Positions 1 to 5,620 of a stretch of 6,358 nucleotides of DNA are shown here, piece by piece (the stretch's first letter is position 1; every line of letters starts with the position of its first letter). The position numbers were made by a program, and so were the translations under genes. Below the pieces are notes generated by a model that saw only the letters and a list, made by a program, of their open reading frames with translations, ran no database searches and was not told the origin of the DNA. This DNA is from Planctomycetota bacterium (GTDB lineage: Bacteria; Planctomycetota; PLA2; JAEUHO01): NCBI GenBank assembly GCA_026647295.1, contig JAPKHB010000233.1, forward strand, positions 1 through 6,358, in the 5' to 3' direction.

Positions 1-27
1 GATCATGAACAACGACATCGCGTCGTA

Positions 28-234
28 TCATGAGACGACGGCGGAGGATTTGACTCTGTATGAGTGGTGGTACTCGACCTCGAGCGGCTGGGCGGCCGGA
101 CCGAGGGCCATCTCGATCTTCTCGGCCCGCCCGCCGTCGGCCAGGTTCCAGGGCGAAGCCGCCCGCGCGGCGCAGGCGGCCAGGGCCGCGGGCAGGGTCA
201 GCACCAGGGAGACGCGCGCCGCCGTTCGGAGCAT
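28..234 (-). CDS. Putative small lipoprotein, probably truncated or chimeric at its 3' end
   Basis: This 68-residue ORF starts at an ATG with a strong Shine-Dalgarno sequence, AGGAGGT at 245-239, four bases upstream. Residues 1-20 look like a signal peptide: basic n-region (R3, R7), hydrophobic stretch at 8-20, then a lipobox LAAC with Cys at residue 21, which suggests lipid attachment. An AxA-type signal peptidase I site just after it is an alternative. The mature part is short and matches no family I recognise; the segment AEKIEMALGPAAQPLEVEYH at 37-56 reads as an ordinary soluble domain start. The last dozen codons include TCA, AGA and AAA, which are rare elsewhere in this window, and the base composition drops below about position 62. 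The true protein may therefore have been longer. The start and signal are well supported; the end and the function are not. Confidence 0.55.
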   Translation of the reverse strand: MLRTAARVSLVLTLPAALAACAARAASPWNLADGGRAEKIEMALGPAAQPLEVEYHHSYRVKSSAVVS

Positions 235-256
235 GGGGACCTCCTCTGCGGGCCCC

Positions 257-286
257 AGCCTACGGCTGTCGTGCCGCGGCGGGCAA
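257..286 (-). promoter_or_regulatory. Possible sigma70-like promoter for the small lipoprotein gene
   Basis: Read on the minus strand, TTGCCC (286-281) and TAGGCT (262-257) are separated by 18 bases. They match the TTGACA and TATAAT consensus at 4/6 and 3/6 positions. The predicted start near 250 would leave a very short leader holding the AGGAGGT ribosome binding site. A promoter is expected here because a terminator at 342-379 cuts the gene off from the RRM gene. The match is weak and could be chance. Confidence 0.28.
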
Positions 287-341
287 GGGGGTGGCCCCGC
301 CGGGGGGGCGGGGACCGGTCGGCGGCGCGGCCCGGAGCCCC

Positions 342-379
342 AAAAATGCCGGCGGCCGGGACGTTGCGTCCCGGCCGCC
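342..379 (-). terminator. Rho-independent terminator of the RRM gene
   Basis: A perfect 12-bp inverted repeat, GGCGGCCGGGAC (351-362) and GTCCCGGCCGCC (368-379), encloses a 5-base loop. On the minus strand it is followed by GGC, an A and then five T residues (346-342). The hairpin begins 33 bases after the stop codon of the RRM gene and is oriented to terminate it. This is the clearest intrinsic terminator in the window. Confidence 0.85.
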
Positions 380-412
380 AGCGGATCGGACCAGGCCGTG
401 TTGCGGGCCGGT

Positions 413-739
413 CTACCAGCGGTCGCGACCGCCGCGGAAGCCACCGCCTCCGCCGCCGCCGCCGCCGCCGCCGCGCCGCTCGCCGCCCTCACGGGGCTTG
501 GCGATGTTGACCTTGAGGCTCCGGCCCCCCAGTTCGCGTCGGTCCATGCCCTGGACGGCGGCCTGCGCCTCCGCCTCGGTGCTCATCTCGACGAACGCAA
601 AGCCGCGGGGGCGGCCGGTGTCACGGTCCATGATCATGGCCACGCTCTCCACGGTGCCGAACTGGGAGAACGCCTCGCGCACGTCGTCCTCCCCGCTCTG
701 GAAGGAGAGGTTGCCGACATACAGCTTCTTCTGGGACAT
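413..739 (-). CDS. Glycine-rich single-RRM RNA-binding protein
   Basis: This 108-residue protein is built from one RNA recognition motif (about residues 4-82) and a short glycine/arginine tail. The two RNA-contact signatures are intact: RNP2 as LYVGNL (6-11) and RNP1 as RGFAFVEM (45-52). The tail (84-108) has a run of eleven glycines, followed by FRGGRDRW. This is the standard architecture of bacterial RRM proteins, such as the Rbp proteins of cyanobacteria, which bind single-stranded RNA in the cytoplasm; some members are cold-induced. The start is fixed by the RRM beginning right after it, although the ribosome binding site is weak (GAGG about 12 bases upstream). The gene stands alone, with its own terminator and a long leader. 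The glycine run is encoded by a GGC/CCG trinucleotide tract. Family assignment is secure; the RNA target is unknown. Confidence 0.95.
   Translation of the reverse strand: MSQKKLYVGNLSFQSGEDDVREAFSQFGTVESVAMIMDRDTGRPRGFAFVEMSTEAEAQAAVQGMDRRELGGRSLKVNIAKPREGGERRGGGGGGGGGGGFRGGRDRW
450..473. repeat. (CCG)8 trinucleotide tract inside the RRM gene
   Basis: Eight uninterrupted CCG units on the plus strand, followed by further CG-rich sequence, encode most of the polyglycine run in the C-terminal tail of the RRM protein. Pure trinucleotide tracts can change length by slippage without breaking the frame, so tail length may vary between strains. Confidence 0.85.
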
Positions 740-1038
740 ACTCGTACGAATCCTCGCTCGATGCCTTGCCTCGGGCTTGCGCCCGGGGTCTTCGGACTCT
801 TCTGTTGTGGTTCTGTTTGGGGATGGTCATTCCCGATGCCGAGCGCGAAGCAACGGGATGACGAAACGCCAACCCAGAACCCACCGCGAGCGAGATCAGG
901 TCTGATTGGCTAGCAGCCTACCCCAAGTCGGGCGGGCCGGGGGGGAAATCCGGGGGCCGGTCAACCGCCCGTCGGCCGTGAAACCCGCCGGGGGCGCTGG
1001 GGGTACCTCCCGACGAAGCATCCCTGGCAGGAGGTCCC
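740..1038. promoter_or_regulatory. Divergent intergenic region between the RRM gene and the 267-residue envelope protein gene
   Basis: This 299-bp stretch holds no convincing gene. The part next to the RRM gene (about 780-910) is visibly less GC-rich than the rest of the window, as expected for a regulatory leader. On the minus strand it carries a small hairpin, CGGGC-GCAA-GCCCG (785-772), with a GNRA-type tetraloop, about 33 bases before the RRM start. Further out is a short inverted repeat, ATCAG-GT-CTGAT (895-906), which could be a weak operator. I could not find a pair of -35 and -10 boxes that I trust in either direction. The last part (920-1028) is G-rich and featureless up to the ribosome binding site of the plus-strand gene. 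Confidence 0.45.
1029..1035 (+). promoter_or_regulatory. Strong ribosome binding site fixing the start at 1039
   Basis: AGGAGGT is a full anti-SD match three bases before the ATG. It decides the start, because the alternative frames through this stretch have no such signal. The context AGGAGGTCCC-ATG nearly repeats that of the lipoprotein-like gene at 234. Confidence 0.75.
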
Positions 1039-1842
1039 ATGGCCCGCTCCCACCTCTTCCCCTGGCTCCTGGGGGTCGCCCTGGCCTTGGCCTTGGGCCT
1101 CCTCGCCCTGCGCACCGGCGACCTGGCCCGGCGGCTGGACGCGCTGGAGACGGCGCCGCGCGCGGGGGGCGTTCCCCCCGCCGGCCCTGGCCCCTCGGAC
1201 CCGGGTCCCCATCCGGCGGGCGCCGGCGCAGGGGAGCCCGGCCTCCTGGGGGCCGGGGGGGCGCGCCGGCTGGCCGAGGTCGCGGCGGGGATCGAGGCGC
1301 TCGGGGCGCGGCTGGCCGCGCTCGAGGAGCGGCCTGGCGCGGCGCCGGCCGCCTTCGACCCGGCCGCGCCCGACTTCGTGGAGGGGGTCCGGCGCGTGGC
1401 GCTGCGTCTGGCGCAGGAGGACGTCGCCTTCCGCCTCGCGCTGGCCACGGCCGACCGCACCCGCCTGGGGAAGGATCCGCCGTTCGCCCGGCTCGCCAAG
1501 GCGTTGGAACTGGACGCCGCCCAGGAGGACCGCTTCCGCAAGGGCATCCAGGGGATCCAGGCCGAACTGTTCCAGGTGCTCTCCGAGCCGCGCGACGACG
1601 GCGTGGCCCCGCTGGAGCGCCTCCAGGAGGCCGAGGGCCTGCCCCCGGCCGATCCGCGCCGGGCGCAGCTCTTCGTGGAACTCTTCACCCAGGCGATCCC
1701 GGGCAGCGACGAGACCTACCTCGAACGCGCCACGGCCCTGGCGGCCGGCTTCCGGGCCCGCGCGCGCGAGTGGCTCTCGGTGCGCCAGCAGGAACTGCTG
1801 GACGCGGTCGAGGTGAACCTCTTCGAGGTCAAGTTCGACTGA
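1039..1842 (+). CDS. Membrane-anchored coiled-coil protein with Spy/CpxP-like LTxxQ segments, function unknown
   Basis: This 267-residue protein starts at an ATG three bases after a perfect AGGAGGT. Residues 8-24 form one hydrophobic segment (signal anchor or uncleaved signal), so most of the protein probably lies in the periplasm. It is followed by a short coiled coil (about 27-38), a Pro/Gly/Ala-rich linker (39-72) and a second helical stretch (75-98). The C-terminal half (110-267) is helical. It contains LELDAAQEDRFRKGIQGIQ (156-174) and WLSVRQQELLDAV (245-257), which resemble the paired LTxxQ motifs of Spy/CpxP/ZraP-type periplasmic proteins. This resemblance is by eye; a general helical domain is an alternative. 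The end, LFEVKFD, overlaps the tail of the convergent dehydrogenase gene by 14 bp. The gene appears monocistronic. I do not recognise a named family and assign no function. Confidence 0.8.
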   Translation: MARSHLFPWLLGVALALALGLLALRTGDLARRLDALETAPRAGGVPPAGPGPSDPGPHPAGAGAGEPGLLGAGGARRLAEVAAGIEALGARLAALEERPGAAPAAFDPAAPDFVEGVRRVALRLAQEDVAFRLALATADRTRLGKDPPFARLAKALELDAAQEDRFRKGIQGIQAELFQVLSEPRDDGVAPLERLQEAEGLPPADPRRAQLFVELFTQAIPGSDETYLERATALAAGFRARAREWLSVRQQELLDAVEVNLFEVKFD

Positions 1843-3502
1843 CGCGCCCACGGCCCCCCGGCCCGCCCTCGACCTGGCCGTCCTGCTGGTGCGGATAGCG
1901 GTGGTCGTGGGGGGGCAGGAAGGTCTCCTTCACCGTGCGCGGGGCCACCCAGCGCAGGAGGTTCTGCACTCCGCCCGCCTTGTCGTCCGTGCCCGAGGCG
2001 CGGGCGCCCCCGAAGGGCTGCTGGTTGACCACCGCACCCGTGGGCTTGTCGTTGATGTAGAAGTTGCCCGCGGCGTGCCGCAGGCGCCGGGCCATCGCCT
2101 CCACGGCCAGCCGGTCCTGCGCGAAGACCGCGCCCGTGAGGCCGTAGGGGCTCCCCTCGTCGCAGGCGGTCAGCGCCTCGTCGAGCCGCGCGTCCTCGTA
2201 GACGTGCACCGAGAGGACCGGGCCGAAGATCTCCTCCCGCATGGTCACGAAGCCCGGGTCCTCGCACTCCACGATCGTGGGGCGGATGAACCACCCCTGC
2301 GTGCGGTCGGCGTCGCCGCCGCACAGGATCCGCGCGCCGTGGCGGGCCTTTTCGACGTACCCGCGGATCTCCTCGAAGGCCTGCTCGTGGATCACGGCGC
2401 ATAGGAAGTTGCGGAACTCCGCCGGGTCGCCCATGGCGAGGGACTCGGTGCGCGCCACCAGGTCGTCGCGCAGCGCCCTCCACAGCGAGCGCGGCACGTA
2501 CATCCGGCTGGCGGCCGAGCACTTCTGCCCCTGGTACTCGAACGCCCCGCGCACCGCCGCCACGGAGACGGCCGTCACGTCGGCGGAGGGATGGACGAAG
2601 ATGAAGTCCTTCCCGCCCGTCTCGCCCACGATGCGGGGATAGGACCGGTAGCCGTCCAGGCCCTGGGCGATCTGCTTCCACAGCCCGTTGAACACCGCCG
2701 TGCTCCCCGTGTAGTGCACGCCGGCGAAGTCGGGCTGGGACAAAAGTTGGGCCGTGATCGCGCGCGGGCTGCCGGGGATGAACTGGATCACGCCCGGCGG
2801 CAGGCCCGCCTCGTGCAGCACGCGCATCACCTGATAGTTGCTGAACACCGCCGCGGAGGACGGCTTCCACAGGGCGACGTTGCCCATGATCGCGGGCGCG
2901 GTGGGCAGGTTGCCGCCGATGCTCGTGAAGTTGAACGGCGTGACCGCGTAGACGAAGCCCTCCAGGGGCCGGTGGTCGAGGTGATTCCACTGCCCGGGCG
3001 GGCTCATGGGCTGGTCGGCGTAGACCTTGGCGTGGGCGAGCCAGCAGTTGATGCGCCAGAAGTCGACCAACTCGCACGCGGCGTCGATCTCCGCCTGGTA
3101 GCAGGTCTTGCTCTGGCCGAGCATCGTGGCGGCGTTCACGGTGTCGCGCCACGGGCCGGCGAGCAGTTCGGCGGCCTTGAGGAACACGGCCAGGCGCACG
3201 TCGTAGGGGGTCTGGCTCCACTCCCGCCACGCGGCGCGGGCGCCGGCGAGCGCTTCCTGCACGACCTCGGGGGTGGCGGCGTGCCAGCGGCCCAGCCGCA
3301 GGCCGTGGTCGTGGGGCGCCCGCACCTCGTGCACCTCGCCCGTGAGCACCTCGCGGCCGTTGACCCAGCAGCCGATCTCGACGGACTCGCGGCCCATCGC
3401 GGCCAGCCGGCGCTCGAGGGCGGCGCGCTCCGGCGCGCCGGGCGCGTAGGCGCGCACCGCCTCGTTGCGGGGCTCGTCCAGGCGGAAGATCGTGTTGCGC
3501 AT
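1829..3502 (-). CDS. pruA: 1-pyrroline-5-carboxylate dehydrogenase (L-glutamate gamma-semialdehyde dehydrogenase)
   Basis: This NAD(P)-dependent aldehyde dehydrogenase oxidises glutamate gamma-semialdehyde, the open form of pyrroline-5-carboxylate, to glutamate. It is the second step of proline catabolism and acts in the cytoplasm. The 557-residue protein is the long monofunctional form related to ALDH4A1. Visible landmarks are TPFNFT with Asn191, WKPS with Lys213 (cofactor binding), the YTGSTAVF nucleotide loop (264-271), VGETGGK with general-base Glu294, QGQKCSA with the nucleophile Cys328, and EEIFGP (423-428). The Glu-Cys spacing of 34 is the family norm. The start has GAGGAGG five to six bases upstream. 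The last 20 residues, after the usual RYP ending, look like an extension and overlap the convergent gene. It lies 25 bp downstream of an S41-like peptidase gene on the same strand and is probably co-transcribed. No proline dehydrogenase is in view. Confidence 0.95.
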   Translation of the reverse strand: MRNTIFRLDEPRNEAVRAYAPGAPERAALERRLAAMGRESVEIGCWVNGREVLTGEVHEVRAPHDHGLRLGRWHAATPEVVQEALAGARAAWREWSQTPYDVRLAVFLKAAELLAGPWRDTVNAATMLGQSKTCYQAEIDAACELVDFWRINCWLAHAKVYADQPMSPPGQWNHLDHRPLEGFVYAVTPFNFTSIGGNLPTAPAIMGNVALWKPSSAAVFSNYQVMRVLHEAGLPPGVIQFIPGSPRAITAQLLSQPDFAGVHYTGSTAVFNGLWKQIAQGLDGYRSYPRIVGETGGKDFIFVHPSADVTAVSVAAVRGAFEYQGQKCSAASRMYVPRSLWRALRDDLVARTESLAMGDPAEFRNFLCAVIHEQAFEEIRGYVEKARHGARILCGGDADRTQGWFIRPTIVECEDPGFVTMREEIFGPVLSVHVYEDARLDEALTACDEGSPYGLTGAVFAQDRLAVEAMARRLRHAAGNFYINDKPTGAVVNQQPFGGARASGTDDKAGGVQNLLRWVAPRTVKETFLPPHDHRYPHQQDGQVEGGPGGRGRVSRT

Positions 3503-3528
3503 TCCGGCCTCCTCGGGGGCCGGGCACT

Positions 3529-5043
3529 TTACCGCGGCGGGCGGTCCGGACCGCCCGCCCGGCCGAGCCAGGCGCGTGCCGCCTCGAGCACGGCGTCCCG
3601 GTCGGCAGCGGGCGCCACGGGGTGCGTAGGCGGGACGCCGTGGCGCTCGAGCAACGCGCCCGCGGGCGAGAGCGAGAGCCAGCGCGAGGCGTGGACGCGC
3701 ACCCCGTTGGGCAGGTCGATGGGCCGCGGGTTTCCGCTCGCCCCGCGCGTGGGCGCGCCGAACAGCGCCGCCTGGGGCAGCGCCCGGAGCGCGAGGGCGA
3801 AGCCCTCGCCGCTGCTCACGCAGCCCGGGCCGACGAGCACCGCCACGGGCGGGCGCGGTCCCGGCGCGCGCGGGGCGATGCGGCGCGGCGGCCCCTCGTA
3901 GAACGCCGCGGGGTCGCGCCCGGCGCGGTAGCGCGCGCGGGCGTAGACCAGCGGCCCGGGCGCCATCCGGCCCGCCAGCCGTTGCGCCAGGGCTTCGTCG
4001 CCGCCGCGATTGGGGCGCAGGTCCACGATCAGTCCGGGCGCCGTCAGGCGTGCCGCGAACGCCGCCTCGATGGCCGCGGCGTCATCGGGCGCGGCGGGCA
4101 GCGAACCCAGCACGAGGTAGGCGTGCCCCTCCGGCGTGGTGCCCGCGAGCGTGTCGCGGGCCACCACCGCGAGATCCGGAACCTGGGCCCGCACCCGGTC
4201 GAGGTCGAAGCCCGGCGCGACCACCGGGGCGTGGGGCCGGCGGGGCGGTCCGACGGGCGGCTCGATCCACACGTGCAGGTCCTCGAGGGCCGCGAGCAGC
4301 GGGTCCAGGGCGGCGGCGAAGGCTTCGGGGTCGGCGCGCGCCGCGGCCGGGGGCGCGTGGCGGCGGACGAGCGCCGGCCAGTCGATCCCGTGCGGCGCGA
4401 GGAACGGGTAGTGGCGGCCCAGGTGCTCGGTCAGGACCTCGTAGCTCTCGGCGGGGTCCAGGCGTTCGGCGCGCACGCGGCGCACCTCCAGGCGTCCGGG
4501 CACCGAGAGGAAGAGCACGAGCCGCGCCTGCGCCGCGCCCGGGGGCGCCCGTGCCACGACCGCCTCCTCCTCGAACTCCGGGCGCACCACCGTGGCCACC
4601 TCCATTCCGATCCGGCGTGCGCGGGCGTCCTCGAAGTGGACGCCCACGTGGCAGTTGGGGAAGAAGCCTTCGGACCGCGCGAGGTCCACGCCCAGGCTGC
4701 GGGCCTCGAAGCCGAACCGATAGACGGCGCCGGGGCGTACCGGCAGCACCTGCGAGAGCAGCCACCACCGGCGGGTGTCCGTGTCGCCCTCCAGGCCGAA
4801 TACGCCCCCCTCGGCGCGCCAACGCGAGGCCGCGCCGGGTCCCGCGGACCCGGGGCCGCCCTGGGCGCCCACCTCGGCGTCCCAGCCGGGCGGGGGGGCC
4901 GCGCCCGCCCCCTCCAGGCCGGGGTTCTCGACCCGCAGGGGCTCTCCGGCGCCGGCCGTGGGGACGCCGGCCGCCAGCCCGACGCCCAGCAGGACCACGA
5001 GGCCGGCGCCGCGCGCCCGGAAGGGAGGGGAGCGGCGGCGCAT
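3529..5043 (-). CDS. Exported S41-family peptidase with an N-terminal beta-sandwich-like domain
   Basis: This 504-residue protein opens with a signal peptide (RRR at 2-4, hydrophobic 12-26, likely AxA cleavage after Ala32). Residues 36-195 look like a jelly-roll or carbohydrate-binding-like domain beginning NPGLEGAG. From about 199 it follows the S41 pattern: a helical cap (YEVLTEHLGRHYPFL, then GIDWPALV), LEDLH with His257 at the conserved 'DGH' position, the core strand GLIVDLRPNRGGDE (337-350), and GPGCVSSGEGFALAL (405-419), where Ser410 aligns with the catalytic serine of Prc/CtpA. The lysine of the Ser-Lys dyad would fall 25 residues later, but that position is Ala435 in PTRGASGNP, as in tricorn/IRBP-like S41 members. 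I see no obvious PDZ domain. The frame is open further upstream; ATG at 5043 is chosen because the signal peptide begins there and AGGA lies seven bases before it. First gene of a likely operon with pruA. Substrate unknown. Confidence 0.88.
   Translation of the reverse strand: MRRRSPPFRARGAGLVVLLGVGLAAGVPTAGAGEPLRVENPGLEGAGAAPPPGWDAEVGAQGGPGSAGPGAASRWRAEGGVFGLEGDTDTRRWWLLSQVLPVRPGAVYRFGFEARSLGVDLARSEGFFPNCHVGVHFEDARARRIGMEVATVVRPEFEEEAVVARAPPGAAQARLVLFLSVPGRLEVRRVRAERLDPAESYEVLTEHLGRHYPFLAPHGIDWPALVRRHAPPAAARADPEAFAAALDPLLAALEDLHVWIEPPVGPPRRPHAPVVAPGFDLDRVRAQVPDLAVVARDTLAGTTPEGHAYLVLGSLPAAPDDAAAIEAAFAARLTAPGLIVDLRPNRGGDEALAQRLAGRMAPGPLVYARARYRAGRDPAAFYEGPPRRIAPRAPGPRPPVAVLVGPGCVSSGEGFALALRALPQAALFGAPTRGASGNPRPIDLPNGVRVHASRWLSLSPAGALLERHGVPPTHPVAPAADRDAVLEAARAWLGRAGGPDRPPR
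3536..3559. repeat. 24-bp perfect palindrome at the peptidase/pruA junction
   Basis: The half-site GGCGGGCGGTCC (3536-3547) is followed directly by its exact reverse complement (3548-3559). It lies in the last ten codons of the peptidase gene, five bases before its stop codon and about 34 bases before the pruA start. As RNA it would form a very stable GC stem, followed by GCGGTAAAG rather than a T tract, so it is not a classical terminator. It could act as an RNA-stability element, an attenuator between the two genes, or a protein-binding site. Confidence 0.8.
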
Positions 5044-5081
5044 GGCCTCATCCTGCCACGCCAAGGCCGCCCGGACGGGGG

Positions 5082-5110
5082 TTGGCTCCCGCGCCCGGCG
5101 CGGGTCCAAT
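5082..5110 (+). promoter_or_regulatory. Candidate sigma70-type promoter of the dps operon with a palindromic spacer
   Basis: TTGGCT (5082-5087) and TCCAAT (5105-5110) are separated by exactly 17 bases, each matching consensus at 4/6 positions. The whole spacer is an inverted repeat, CCCGCGCC-C-GGCGCGGG (5088-5104). The flanking TTGG and CCAA extend the symmetry with a one-base offset. A repressor bound here would block the promoter. It lies in the 120-bp divergent region, so the same site could also influence the peptidase/pruA operon. No experimental support; high GC makes short palindromes common. Confidence 0.4.
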
Positions 5111-5124
5111 GCGCCTCCCGGCGT

Positions 5125-5141
5125 CGCGGCCCCGTGCCGCG
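5125..5141 (+). promoter_or_regulatory. Leader hairpin ahead of the dps ribosome binding site
   Basis: CGCGGC (5125-5130) and GCCGCG (5136-5141) can pair around the 5-base loop CCCGT. The hairpin ends nine bases before the AGGAGG ribosome binding site (5151-5156). It may only reflect base composition, but would lie in the dps leader RNA. Confidence 0.3.
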
Positions 5142-5163
5142 CCGGCGCCCAGGAGGCTGCGCC

Positions 5164-5601
5164 ATGTCCACGGTCGTCCCCGCCCTCAACGGCCTGCTCG
5201 CCGACTACCAGGTCCACTACCAGCGCATGCGCGCCTACCACTGGAACGTGAAGGGGCCCCGCTTCTTCGAGTTGCACGCCAAGTTCGAGGAGCTGTACAC
5301 CGCCGCCGCGCTCAAGGTGGACGCGCTGGCCGAGCGCATCCTCGCCTTGGGGGGCGAGCCCCTCGCCACGCTCCGGGCGCAGCTCGAGGCGGCGTCCCTC
5401 AAGGAGGATCCCCAGACGCACGTCGGGGCCGAGGCCCTGGTCAAGGCCACGATCCGCGACTTCGAGGCGCTCAACGGCTCGCTGCGCAAGACCGCCCGGG
5501 CCGCCTCCCAGGCGGGGGACGACGCGACCTTCAACCTGCTCGAGCCCATGGCCGACGAGCAGGAGAAGACGATGTGGATGCTCAAGGCCTTCCTCGGATA
5601 G
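5164..5601 (+). CDS. dps: Dps-type mini-ferritin (DNA-binding/iron-storage protein of starved cells)
   Basis: Dps proteins form 12-subunit shells that oxidise Fe(II) with hydrogen peroxide and store it as ferric mineral, protecting DNA; some also bind DNA. This 145-residue protein covers the ferritin-like four-helix bundle. The intersubunit ferroxidase ligands align one-to-one with E. coli Dps: His26 (YHWNVKG), His38 (FELH), Glu42 (Asp in E. coli), Asp53 and Glu57 (DALAERILALGG). There is almost no N-terminal extension before the first helix and no lysine-rich tail, so DNA binding of the E. coli type, which uses a lysine-rich N terminus, is not evident. The ATG has AGGAGG seven bases upstream. 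The gene is divergent from the peptidase gene (120 bp apart) and is followed after 19 bp by a carbonic anhydrase gene. Family assignment is strong; whether it binds DNA is open. Confidence 0.94.
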   Translation: MSTVVPALNGLLADYQVHYQRMRAYHWNVKGPRFFELHAKFEELYTAAALKVDALAERILALGGEPLATLRAQLEAASLKEDPQTHVGAEALVKATIRDFEALNGSLRKTARAASQAGDDATFNLLEPMADEQEKTMWMLKAFLG

Positions 5602-5620
5602 GCGCGGGGGCGGCCTTCCG

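Noticed and set aside
621..884. 87-residue minus-strand open frame over the RRM leader
   Set aside because: It continues into the RRM coding region in the wrong frame and has no recognisable motif; the leader is better explained as untranslated.
5..913. 302-residue plus-strand open frame from the left edge
   Set aside because: It runs antisense through the RRM gene and its terminator and becomes Ala/Gly/Arg low-complexity sequence; no ribosome binding site or domain.
1716..3527. 603-residue open frame on the minus strand overlapping pruA
   Set aside because: It lies in another frame of the pruA gene, is Arg/Pro/Gly-rich in the way of GC-rich shadow frames, and shows no domain, while the pruA frame has all catalytic motifs.
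3622..5163. Long plus-strand open frame in phase with dps, antisense to the peptidase gene
   Set aside because: It is open only because of high GC; Dps homology begins at 5164 with its own ribosome binding site, and the upstream part is antisense to a recognisable peptidase.
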